Assembly: GCF_026151205.1 (NCBI RefSeq)
Contig: NC_087073.1
Coordinates: 3,212,501-3,276,500, forward strand
Length of the DNA stretch: 64,000 nucleotides
Source of the DNA: Bolinopsis microptera
Lineage: Eukaryota; Ctenophora; Tentaculata; Lobata; Bolinopsidae
Reading direction: 5' to 3'
Below are positions 10,401 to 21,401 of the stretch, one piece after another. Both the position numbers and the translations under genes were made by a program. The notes beneath the pieces are model-generated. The model saw only the letters and a program-made list of their open reading frames with translations, did no database searches and was not told the origin of the DNA. How positions within the stretch are numbered: position 1 is the first letter of the stretch; each line of letters starts with the position of its first letter.

Positions 10401-13400
10401 AATGGTTTGACATCCTGGTGAGGAGTATGTGTCAGCAGCAATTTCGCCTGCATTTTCACAAATTCCATCCGGAACTTGGTGGCATCGTTTTCTCTATTTG
10501 AGGTGCACTTCAATGAAAGACTGCAATTTTCTTCTACGAGTCCATTTAGAACCACCGTGTTGACCGTTTTAAGATCAAAACTCTCTATTGCACCCAGTTC
10601 AAAACCATCCGATCCAAGTTCACTCGATGAAACGTTATAACAGTTCTTGAGATTGCAAAATGCAAAAATGTTAACTGGAGCTGCCAGCAGAACAACACAA
10701 CAAAGAAATCTCATTGGTAGTGAACAGCGAAGTGCTAAATTTATCACCTAAATGTCATGATCCATTTGAGTGCCAAAAGTGTTATTTTAATCCTTGTAGC
10801 TGTTTTTAGAGTACGATGTTGACTTTCTTCTCATTACAGCATCTTCCCATAGTGTATCTGAATTAAATGTAGCATTGTGTCATCATTATATTGTAATGTT
10901 TTATAAATATATATTTATTTAATTTACTGAAATAATTTACGAACGATCACATTCACAATAGTTTCTGTGGTATATGGTTAACATAATGCCTAAGATTGAT
11001 TCGCAATCGTATATTTAACAAATATTTGGTCTATCTGCTATCTTAAAATCAGAATATTTAAGATAAAATGGCATAAAATGGAGAATTACCCAAGGGTTTT
11101 TTCATTTTCTCCATAGAAAAATTCTCCATTTTATGCCGTTTAAAAACTTAAAAATTGAACAAACCTAATTTTTTACAAAATTGTGACCTTAAAGGACAAA
11201 ATAATTTAAATACAATAATTATCTAGAATCTAAATATCATTTCGAACAAAAAAGACAAATTTTGCCCTTTTATCGTATTTCGACCCTCAATAATTTATTT
11301 TTCAAATATCATAATTTTGGTACTAAACGTTTTGCCTTTCCGAGCTGAAAACAATCCTGTACAAATATTTCCGAGATTTATAAGTTTTCATGTTTTCTAT
11401 CCCGATTTCGATCTAGGAGTCGAGGCTTCCCCCCGATCTCGAAGGGCAGGCCTCTTCTATGCAGTACGAGTTCGGAAGCGGGGAGTCTACTTTTAGAGGT
11501 ACGTATCGAGGATGACTCGGATTGAAACTTTTATAAGTCAAAATTGTTAAAAATTTTTCCTGGAAACCACTTTTCTCCAGTGTTCATGTTACTCTGATCA
11601 TTATGAGCCGAAAATATTTTTCGGGACCTATTCCTCGATAATTTTTCCTAAAAATTAATGAAATTTCTAAATTGTATCACCTGTCAAAGTGAAATTTAGT
11701 GTTATTTGAATTGCAAAATAGTCGAATTGATCTTGGCCTCTAGTAGCCAGGTATGTGTCTGGAGTAGCCTGGTCATGGTATGAGTCTCATGTAGCCTGGT
11801 ATGAGCTTTGAGTAGCGTGGTATGCGAAAATAAAAATGTTAGAGTGTACAAATAAGCTGCCACATACGTAATTCGATTATCAAAATTCATAGCATAAAAT
11901 GGCATAAAATCGTGAATTACCCGAGAGTTTTTCCATTTTTTCCATAGAAAAAGTCTCTCCCCCCTCCCTCCCGATCCATGACTCTTGTGCCGTAGACATA
12001 AAAGAGTCAAGGAAAAGGGTTAGCAAACTAAGTGTTTTTTCTTTTGTATTATGGTAGCTTGCGTCCGGGCTCACCCCGACATTTTCAAAATTCCGTTCCC
12101 GGTAAAAGTCTGTTTCTAGTTAAACTCTACATTGAATGCCACCTATAACTGATATAATTAATGTGTATAAATTACGAATATTCAAACTTGACTTGCTAGG
12201 TTTAAATTTGACAACCCTTATACAATGATAATTTACTTCAAATTCACTCGCGTCACATTGGTAATACGCATTGTCAAATTACATAAAGTTGAAGCGTGGT
12301 ATGTCTATATTAAATAAGTAAATAGTACTTGGTAGTCAGCTAACTCAGCCAGACTGGCTTCGTTTGAAGTTTCTGTTGATATATTATCATAGCCGTTTAA
12401 AGACCAGACAATAAGAGAAACACACCAAAATTACAGTCCGGGCTCTGGAATGCAGACAACAGTAACTGGCAAGATAAGTCAAGCGAAAAACACCGCACGT
12501 CTGCACTGAAGGATTACATTAAATCAAATTAAGAAACGGTAAAATCAGTCGTGTGCGCATGCAAGGAAAGTGTACTATAATGTAAACGCTGACTTTATTA
12601 AGTTACACCCTTGTTGGTTCGCGAAAACGTGATGATAGATATGTTTAGATCACAAGGAGACACGTGACTGGTTCGGGAGGTTCCTATTTGACGGTTGATT
12701 TTCGCGCGAATGCATTAATTATCTGTCTCATTTATCTCTTATAACATAATTGCTTCTAACCCAAAGGAGGGCTTCAAGTTACAAGTTTACGGAAAACTCG
12801 TCAATTCAACGAAAATATCCGTCCTGATAGAAGAAAATGATGATAGAAGGAAATGATGGTATCACAAGACACTCACGTGATTATGAACACAAAAACAGAA
12901 CTTAATTAATATACCGTGGTAGTGTGTCAGACGTCAGCGTGTCAGTGTGTCTGTCATCACCCTACTGTCTCTCTCCACGTGTAGTGCCCCCCCCCCCCCC
13001 CCCACGTTTAATTCCCATCCTTGGCTTTAACTCGGTCAGGAGAACTATCTTATTTAAAATAGCCGGAGGTTTGGAACTCTATTTTATGATTTGTTCGTCG
13101 TAATTAAAGGTGAGTTCTTATTTCTACGGAGTTCTAATGTATTGTGTTGAAAGACTCTTTACTTAACTACTAACTTTTCAGGTCAGGGCTAAACCTACAG
13201 TCACAGTTCAACCTAGAAAATATGACCGAATATAACACCTCATCAGAAAATAGCGAAACACCGATGGATACCGATTCTAAGGAGGTCAGCGGCTCTTATT
13301 TTTCTAGAAATGGAATTTTGCTTTTTGTAGGCTTTCAATTCCACAGTTATCATATCTGTAGCTAATTGATAAACGATTCTGCCGTCTTCAAGCCGAGTTT

Positions 13401-16058
13401 GCTAATCATTCTGTCCTCAGCAACATTCCACATCAATAACCTGATCTCTTCGTAGGTAACGTTCCTGTTCTACCAAACGTTATGGTCGATACAGGACTAC
13501 TTCAGAAACCCTAATCAGATATCGAACGATGCTCATTGGAAGAAAATGGAAGGTAAACAATTTCGAGTCGGGTTTTGATATTATGGTTGGTGGGCTAGAC
13601 AGTGAAACACGCAAATGTAGTGTATACTTCGTAAGATTACATCATTACAATGGAATTAAGTTGGTTAGTTTAATTAGTACTAAACAAACGAGGATCTAAA
13701 ATGCCTCAAAAAATCGAGAATTAAATTACCTAAATAAAATACACGTGGTAAATGGAAATGAACTACAAAAAGAATAAAGCTTCAAAAAGTGAATTAAAAA
13801 CTAAGAACCTTATCTTTCAACTTTGCACCTATTTAAACCCAAGCAATTAGTTCTATACTTCTCAATATACCTAAATTTCTCCCTAATCCCCTGGGGTTAC
13901 ATTCTTTCAAAATGGCAAATTTATAGTTGTCAATAGTAAAACTGTCACTGTGATATTCATAGGGTTTTGATATTGTAATACTAAGAGTAACGTAGATAAA
14001 ATAAGAGAAAGCGTAGTACAGTCAAAGTATTAAATGCATAATATTAACGCAAAAAAGTATGTACAAACAAGTCACCTTTCACCTGTGCGATGACCCTAAA
14101 AGAAGTAATCACACCACAATGCAAGCTGCTGAAATTAAAGTTATTATTTTATTCCAGTCATATTAAGATTCGCCTGACAATGAAAAAAACATATTTAAAA
14201 CGTACTCTGCTATAAAAGGCATCGTTCTTGGCTAGTAAAAATAACGGATTTCCGGTTTAGTCAAAATAAAACTTCAATAGTTAACTGGTAAAGTTTTGCA
14301 GTCTAAAAAATCCGCTGCTTTAATTATATATAATCTGAAACATGCTTAACCTATGTTGTTTTCAGATACAGTTAATGAAATCTGTAGAATATTCGAGAAC
14401 TACAAGCACGAAGGAAGTTGCCCAGTTTCTAACGAAGAAGCCTACTTCGCCAAATTTCTAACGAGCGAGCGCCTCCTTACCCTTCAAATATCAGATTCTA
14501 ACTTCAGACGCCACATTTTAGTTCAGATCCTGACCCTGTTTCAGTATCTTACAGGAGATGTCAAGTTCAAGCCAAACAAACTGGTAAGAATCTTCCTCTA
14601 CCACTATGGCAATGTCCCACTCCACTGAAAGGTTCTTCAAAAGATATTGTATGTAACGCGCGGGTAATAATTTTTATGATATTGTGCGCAAATATATTGC
14701 ACGTTGTGCCATAACGCGCAGCTATGGATTTAACGAGAAGATAGCGGGCAAATCAAATCGCTTTTTACAGGTCTTATCTGAGCCTCGTAAGTTGTGGATA
14801 CGAGATACCACAAACAAGATATACTCGGTGCTGTCTGACACACCGCCAGAAGGTGATAAATTTGTTCAACATATTAAGTCAATTCTGAAGTACGAAGAAA
14901 AGTGGAGCAAATGGAAGAACGAAGGATGCCCCGCTCTTTCTAAATTGCCAGATAAGGTAATATCAGTGTTCGGGCTACATAGGTGATGCTTTTGATGTCG
15001 TCGATGTATAGTTTATGTTCAGTTTAATTTGCAAACTCTCAATTTTGGCTTTATGTACATTTAAGGATGGATAAATGCAAATTTAAAAAAGTTTCGGTTC
15101 ATATGTCCATATCTCGTGTTTGTTACAGACGTTGCAAGCTAAGCAGAAGAACTTAAAGCGGAGTGTGAAAGCGATGGACCTGTCCAGTGACAAGTTTGAT
15201 TTGTGTAACCAAACCCTAACTGATCTGTGGAACATCTGCCCGGATAACACGGCAGCTTGCCAAGATTCTAACCGAAAGTTTACCCCAGAGGTGAGATTAT
15301 ATTTATTAGTAGTGATCTTCTAGATATTTATTAGTTTCTTCTTCTTTTCTGCATGAATAAGTATCGCTGACGTACAAATATACTGATTTGAAATGTTACT
15401 TTTACAATACAGCAAGTATGATAAATAAATCGAAAACTTTTTGCCATATTGCATCAACAATAAAAGTATAACGAAGAGACCCACTACTTGTAATATTTCT
15501 GCCCCAAGACCCACTAACGTCACGTCTAGATAAACAAGAATAAGTAACTTGATAACTATGGAAATACGTACTTAAATTTGTAAACTAGCTTTAATTTAAT
15601 TCATTAAGTACTATTTAACAACTGATTGATGGCGGGGCCACTTTTATTTTTTAATTTTACTGTTTGTTTATCCGGTTCAGTGATTTTTCCCCATAAGTGT
15701 TTTTTTTTAGTTTAGTTTTGAAAGTACTAACATCCCAGGCCACCGTTAAAGTAGAGTAAAAAAGAATACAGAGAGGTCTGTTCAAAATGATGATATTATT
15801 AAACCCCTTATTCTTCAGACGTTCAAGTTCTTCGAAGACTCGATAGAGCAGTTGGAGCCAGACTCGGGGGTGGAAAAAGAATACTACCTCACAAACGAGA
15901 CAGCGTTTGTGTGGAGAAGTCTGAGACTGCTTGCTCGACAAAGTGTACCATACTTTCAACATATTCAGAATACTAAGAACTTGACTCTTACCGACAATCT
16001 GCAGAACATTATAATGTTGATCGGCAAGGAATATAAAAAGGAGAATGGAATGGAGTGA
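7413..16058 (+). CDS. THOC1: THO complex subunit 1 (5' exons outside window)
   Basis: Exons 7413-7580, 13182-13284, 13456-13552, 14366-14583, 14771-14956, 15129-15290 and 15819-16058 join in frame to about 390 residues. Family landmarks: LRLCNDLIRRCSKS, FCGRIQIMLAKIFPISE, SGLNLQSQFNLEN, WSIQDYFRNP, DSNFRRHIL, WKNEGCP, LWNICPDN and WRSLRLLAR match THOC1 in the expected order. THOC1 is a scaffold of the nuclear THO/TREX complex, which couples transcription to mRNA export. The first ~140 residues are not found in 1-7412, so the 5' exons lie left of the window. The reading ends at TGA 16056-16058, without the C-terminal death domain of vertebrate THOC1. A GTGAGG just before that stop could be a donor to an unseen exon. 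The intron 7581-13181 contains Ig copy C in antisense. Confidence 0.92.
7897..8047. repeat. Dispersed repeat, first copy
   Basis: About 140 bp (GTCCGGGCTCACCCCGAC core) repeated with few changes at 12001-12144 in the same THOC1 intron, one copy on each side of Ig copy C. The direct repeats may mark a duplication boundary. No coding content is seen. Confidence 0.7.
9161..10714 (-). CDS. Ig-domain type I membrane receptor with tandem tyrosine motifs, copy C
   Basis: Intact 517-residue intronless paralogue of copies A and B, lying antisense inside a THOC1 intron. It has the same layout: signal peptide, N-terminal ectodomain, Ig-like domain (Cys, ITWTENG, DYTCTVTL), one membrane helix, and a tail with YAQV and YNKL separated by 13 residues, a proline-rich block and terminal LYEMQTLKL. 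It is most divergent from B in the second half of the Ig domain (TEELKDYTC versus RKESGNYTC) and in the membrane-proximal stalk. The signalling motifs are unchanged. The pattern of a variable ectodomain and constant tail fits a recognition receptor (inference). An alternative is a very recent duplicate with little selection yet. Confidence 0.85.
   Translation of the reverse strand: MRFLCCVVLLAAPVNIFAFCNLKNCYNVSSSELGSDGFELGAIESFDLKTVNTVVLNGLVEENCSLSLKCTSNRENDATKFRMEFVKMQAKLLLTHTPHQDVKPLTLVNSTITDLISSYDAVMSIGIQFRLEDTVFGYYYTDDYTKRESNYVKSQSKDEFLTHFVEPSKRLLEGKGSKLLAEEITRDLSATGCGDKLTLSLCPCSEPVITELEWNNETSVLKCSAVSIEGNENMAITWTENGNPVQDNRTETSSIGDLMKTSMLHNVTSTEELKDYTCTVTLGSGSDTLNVTRTKRIPALAKEEEFIVAGEEDAIKDKDKEDSSQAFLTIIILVIVGGLVVITLICVGILKLVRHYFRKEPKPLVNDAVELTSDVSSEEQPIVPVVLPDSEPELEIESNYHDLEELLNAVKSREPGCYEDDNVPVYAQVTRSGKQLDDKDNIYNKLDPNRMTVNSGDPDRWGTYNPGEAGPSTMGAPPNRVIPQPPTSSAPPVPGTTGHNFSPDPEEGLYEMQTLKL
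10900..10907 (-). promoter_or_regulatory. TATA-like box upstream of Ig copy C
   Basis: TTTATAAA on the minus strand, about 190 bp upstream of the ATG, in the same relative place as in copies A and B. Confidence 0.25.
11071..11136. repeat. Hairpin repeat, second copy
   Basis: Arms GCATAAAATGGAGAATT and its reverse complement, as at 1483-1548, and again about 360 bp beyond the Ig start codon. It travels with the Ig duplication unit. Confidence 0.7.
12001..12144. repeat. Dispersed repeat, second copy
   Basis: Direct repeat of 7897-8047. The adjoining 11720-11830 holds a degenerate tandem repeat around GTAGCCTGGTATGAG. Confidence 0.65.
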
Positions 16059-16387
16059 GGCGGCCACGAGATAATTTATTTTTAATTTTCTATTGGAGAG
16101 CGAGGACGAATTTTATTGCTCTATCAAAATATGGTTAGAGCGATCGTACTTAATCTGTTAACGGCTGTGCTTCAGTCTTTTAGTTTGGTAAAAGGATCAT
16201 TTTCAACACGAATTTGTCTAGAACAAAAATCTTGATTTTAAGATTTTTAGGCTCTTTAATTCAGTGGCTTTCTCGCCAGCTTTACATTTTTTCTGTCTTA
16301 TTTATGATATGTTTTATGAATCCATTTTATTCGTATCACTTGATGACGTCCTGCCTGTTAATTCTACCCTGCACAAATTATATCATT

Positions 16388-16393
16388 AATAAA
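16388..16393 (+). terminator. Candidate THOC1 polyadenylation signal
   Basis: AATAAA 330 bp past the THOC1 stop codon, the first canonical hexamer I see downstream. It supports the gene ending here rather than in a further exon. Confidence 0.4.
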
Positions 16394-18536
16394 TTATATC
16401 GTACTGATATTACTAACGAATTGTAGTGTTGTACCTAGTGAGTAGTGATCCATGCTCGAGCCCAGCCTTTAAACTATGAGCGGTCATAACAAGCACAACC
16501 AGCGGTTATTTTGTCACGTTATTGCTTCATTTCCAAGCCAAGCATCAGTTCATCCAATTAAACGCACACTCGAGATACAGTGCCGAGTCCGGTTTGTGGG
16601 TTTAGTTTATTATATGTAGAACAATGAGCTCTCTCTGAACATCAAGATATTCCGGAACCACATTTTGATATCAAATGTAGCTTGTTTTGCTTCTGACTTG
16701 GCAGTGGTTTGTCGCATTTCATGAACAGCAACAAATACCTGGACCTGATACAGTTTGTTACTTCGTTTAACTTGTACAAGGTTGTCAATACCGTCCATTA
16801 CAAGTTACACTCCTGACTCCCAACGCTAAAGTTAATGGAAGGCTAAGTACAAGCGATAACTGCATAATTACATATACTTTACAGCTCTCGTTAAAAGGTC
16901 CGTATAACAACAGCATAAAGCGTCATTTGTATTCATGTTTATTCTATCTCCGAGCATCTTGGCCTTGCTCCACTATATGTAACAGTTGGAGTAATGTTCT
17001 GTTACCGCAGCGAGTTGTGTTGTCATGGAGACGCTGATCACGTTGGTTACCAGGACAACAGTGCTTAGTATTGTCATTGCAGTGACCCCCCCCCCCCCCC
17101 GGCCCTCCCTTGTCAGTTGCCCTGGTATCAAGATTGATATCCTGACAATGGAGCCGGGGCTACCAGTATCTGAATATTCAGCAACTACAGTAAATCACTG
17201 TATTGTTCAAGGTCATTGTTCTCTTGATATGGTGACACTGGCACTGTGCCAGGAACCCTATTGTCAGGGTTGGATGAATAATGATTATCTGACACTGTAA
17301 CTATCGTAATATCATAACAGTTGCCAAATTTCATACTTCTCCTCACACAGCATAATTAAATGTTGGTATTCATTTCAGTGCACTAGCATAGCCGAAATAT
17401 TAAGCTCCGTAGTCAGTAGTCAGTATGTAGTCAGTATAGTTTCTCATCTACGTAATGACTACCGTCAACCTACCATTTACATTTCTGCTCTGTTCCGTTA
17501 AATATAATTGCCTCACTTAGTCACTCATCAGTCATTTCTATATTTCGTTTCACGTATTCTCGTGTCGTGCTGATCGTATATGCAGTTGATACAGGCAGAT
17601 TGTAGTTGCAATGATGGTAAGCGGATTGTAATAGTAGCAGTGATACGTGACTCATTACAGCCTGTGCTCATATTCTTGAGACTATAACTGGTGCGCAGTC
17701 AGCAAGACGTATAGTGAGTGTGTAGCTGCGACATTTCGTCTGGTAGAGCTGATCGCATAATCGGTAAAACTGAGTAGAATATTTCCCTGCCAACAGACAC
17801 AGTAAACTTGATGTATTGTTAATGTTATAGAGCTATTTACGAACAAAACCGCAATTACATTGTTAAAATCAATTATATTGTTGAAATTATACCATGACTT
17901 TATTGTTTGTTATCTTAACGGTTATTAAAATTGGCTCGAACATTTTATTATTTATTATTTACTGCTATTGCATTGCTTCCTGCTCGCGTTGTATCGGTCA
18001 GCAAATATAATCTATATATTATAAGAATAGCTACAAAGTCTTATAAAGCTTTTCATTTTCTTTCCCATCAAATTTGACAAAATTATCGTTGCCCTCTGAT
18101 ATTGCACAGTATTGAGTATTAGTACATTCTAATACTACAAAGATGGGAAATATTGAAACTTTTGACCATCATAGGGCAGATAGCCAGCGCTCACCGTCCG
18201 GCGTCCCCCGGTTAAAATGATCAGGACCTAATGCAAGGGTTTCAAATAACAGATTAGGTCCAAAGACTAGGCAACCTCACGGCATTTGTACAGTATTTGT
18301 ACAGCTTTTTTAATTTCATGGCCGACAAATCCGACAATATCATCCTGATCAGATAGCGTACAGCATTATGTTGGTAAACATGCATTGTGAGCGACTCTGT
18401 TGGGGGTAGGTAGCGACAGCCATCAAGTGTTTTGGCGGGACTTTTTTTTTAACGGTCATTTCTTCACATAAAATTTAATTATGAGCATTGAATGTTTGCA
18501 AATTTTATTCTTTTGTTCAAAAGCTGATTATAAGTA
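16394..18536. other. Gene-free stretch
   Basis: Short open frames at 16610-16798 (-) and 17025-17300 (+) show no domain or splice context and the second crosses a poly-C run. I see no supportable gene here. Confidence 0.5.
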
Positions 18537-18713
18537 AGGGGTCGTTTACATATTACATAATCAATTTTTGGACAATTTTTAACCCCCCCCCCCCCCCTCC
18601 CCCTTCGTAATCAGTTTTACACATAGCTATTGTGTCAAATTACACTAGTGTAATCATTTGGAACCCCCCCCCCCCCCCCACTCGGCTGATTACGTAGTAT
18701 GTGAACGACCCCT
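18537..18713. mobile_element. Small MITE-like element with internal poly-C runs
   Basis: Terminal inverted repeats AGGGGTCGTTTACATATTAC and the complement of GTAGTATGTGAACGACCCCT enclose two C-runs. A related right end lies at 49804-49829, next to further C-runs. It is short, has no coding capacity and is present at least twice. Confidence 0.6.
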
Positions 18714-19054
18714 GATGGTTTTTAACCGTTTTCTGTTACATATTAGTTGCTATTCGATCCAATTCCTACGCAGTAAATGAGCTCTAAGCTTCCACCGTAT
18801 ACATGAATTAATTCGTGTTAAAATAATGTCCGACGTATATTTAAAATTAAATTTCTAATTTTCATATAATATGTAATTTTCCTATTTTATCACCCCCCCC
18901 CCCCCTCCCCCGCTTTGCCTCCTGACCGGAAATCACAATGATCAGTACCTAGTTTCATATCAGTTCAGTATCTTCCACTTTGATAGTAGGTGTATTGTTC
19001 TAGGAAACCTATTAATCAATAGTATACATCAGTAGATTGTACAATGTATAATAG

Positions 19055-19562
19055 TATTTGACCAAAACCCATAATCATGGGTAGAGTGGACCGCTGCCAG
19101 TGTCTCTCTTTCCCAAACAAAAGGAAATGATATTAATTTGATTGACCGTTCTCAAATGCAAAATGATACCGAGAATGAAATCGGTCGCTCGCTTTTCCCA
19201 TTCATTCACGGCTTACGAATTGTAATAAGTTTCGATTGATTACATCAATCAGATGCTGTAAAAATCTCTTTGGGTTGCGTTCGGGTCGATACCTAGTATT
19301 TCGGGGTAAGGGTGGTAGTTATTACTTATTGAATTAGCTGAAGTTTATTGAAACTTTATTGCCGAGTACAGCTGCCTTCGGGTAGTTCTTTTTAATGTAT
19401 TACAATTGTAAATGAATGGGAAAAGCGAGCGACCGATTTCATTCTCGGTATCATTTTGCATTTGAGAACGGTCAATCAAATTAATATCATTTCCTTTTGT
19501 TTGGGAAAGAGAGACACTGGCAGCGGTCCACTCTACCCATGATTATGGGTTTTGGTCAAATA
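19055..19562. mobile_element. Fold-back element with ~150-bp inverted arms
   Basis: Bases 19055-19206 reappear as an almost perfect reverse complement at 19411-19562, starting TATTTGACCAAAACCC on both sides. The ~205-bp loop has no open frame of note. The structure is typical of a non-autonomous fold-back DNA transposon or a snapback duplication. I cannot define target-site duplications with confidence. Confidence 0.85.
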
Positions 19563-20985
19563 TCATCTATTTTTGATTATAATGTCAGGGTACTTTAATT
19601 TTATATAGTTGAAATACAAAATATAAACTGATATCTTCATCAATAAGGAAGAAGTTTCAACGATTTCGAAATTTTTCCTTTAAAAACATTTTCTTGTGTT
19701 TAGGTAAGCATATCAGTCGATCACTGACTGAATATGCCACTTTATACTCATTCAAGTTGGCATTAAATTCATATATAATGACATTAAACTGTCGTGGCAA
19801 AGCAGAATTTGTTGGAAATCACGAATGAGCAAAATTCTCACCTTTCGCACGTGCAAACTTTGAGCGGTCGTTGCGTGCGCATCCAATACTGAATCGCCGT
19901 AAATTTTTTCATGTTGGTGTTTTATATATAGTTTGATAAGCTTGCAAAGTTTCAATGTATTTCAAAAAGAACTGTAATCACAACGGCACTCTATAGTTGA
20001 CAGAAAATGACGAAAACAGCAATTTTCAGTGATTTTAGCAATTTTCTATCAATTTGGGCGTGTCCCCACGTGTGCAACTTTTCGATTTTCAACTTTAAAA
20101 CTAGCCTAATGCACAATGTATACCTATAGGAAGCAGAACTGAGCTCCACAACCCAAGGCATGGCCCAACACCAGAGAATACTAAATCGCAAAATTGACGT
20201 TTTTATAAAATAATTCTTCAAAAAAGCACAAACTTCAATGACGAATATCTTTATGAAGGAGCAAGGTAGAAAAACTTTCCGGTAGATTTTCAGAATGCTT
20301 AAACAATTATCTAACTTCAATATGTCCTCAAATCTTGAATAAAATTAATTCTTAATGGTGTAAAATCGATTTTAAAAGTGATTACTTTGTCAAAAATCAA
20401 GTTTTTAAAACGGTTAACTTGATGACGTCATCAAGGGGTGTTTATGACGTCAAATAATTTTTTTATACAATGTAAACTAAAGTGTAAATAATTATTCGCA
20501 AGACCTGTGGTCGGAAATGGCTATATCTTTTATACTTTTGAATCTATGGACACTTAAATACAGGCTATAATTTACTGGCAAAGCGTCTATCCCTGAATAT
20601 ATATGTATGTATATCTGTATGTATATGTCCCGACAATCTGTTGTAAAACAGGGGTTCTAGAAAACCCATTTCCCGATGCTCCTGAAACTTGAAACTTTTT
20701 TTACAGTCGATTTGGTCAACGTCTAGACGCCCTGCAAAATTTCAGATCTCTAACACAATTTTAACATGGTTTTTAAAGCACCTGAATATGGCGATTTTGG
20801 GTTTTTTACCGAATTTCGTATAACATGCTGGCGCGTATTTTGCGCAAATTTCTCAAAAACCTTCACATAACTATTTCTTATTCCTGTCATATTTAAAATT
20901 AAATTAGAATGTTTTGAACTTAAATATACCTGCTGAACTACTTTCGATGAGTCTTAATGCTTGAAAAACAATAAAGGGGTATACT
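19563..20985. other. AT-rich intergenic stretch
   Basis: No gene is seen. Open frames on the minus strand (19752-19955, 19991-20320) lack domains, splice context or a family resemblance. Confidence 0.5.
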
Positions 20986-21165
20986 AGTAAAGGGGGTAAA
21001 TAGTAAAGGGGTTAAATAGTAAAGGGGGTAAATAGTAAAGGGGGTAAATAGTAAAGGGGGTAAATAGTAAAGGGGGTAAATAGTAAAGGGGGTAAATAGT
21101 AAAGGGGGTAAATAGTAAAGGGGGTAAATAGTAAAGGGGGTAAATAGTAAAGAGGGTAAATAGTA
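20986..21165. repeat. 16-bp minisatellite
   Basis: About 11 copies of TAAAGGGGGTAAATAG, some 240 bp upstream of the Ly6 start codon. Open frames across it are by-products of the repeat. Confidence 0.95.
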
Positions 21166-21401
21166 TTGTGAATATAAGAGGCACGGTCATGCTTGCCAGC
21201 ATTGTGATACATCAGTAGATTGTGCAATAAACAGAGCACACAGGGAGGGACACACCTGATCACATTCACAAAGAACACTACTTTAATATCTATATACTAT
21301 TATATAGAGCATTTGAAATCATACATTAGTGAAAGATAAAGTTAGATAATGCCAACTTACCATGTTCTTAAACAGTAAACAGGTGTATAACAGTTGAAGC
21401 G

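Noticed and set aside
17025-17300. 91-codon plus-strand frame starting with a hydrophobic stretch
   Set aside because: It crosses a poly-C run and has no splice context or recognisable domain.
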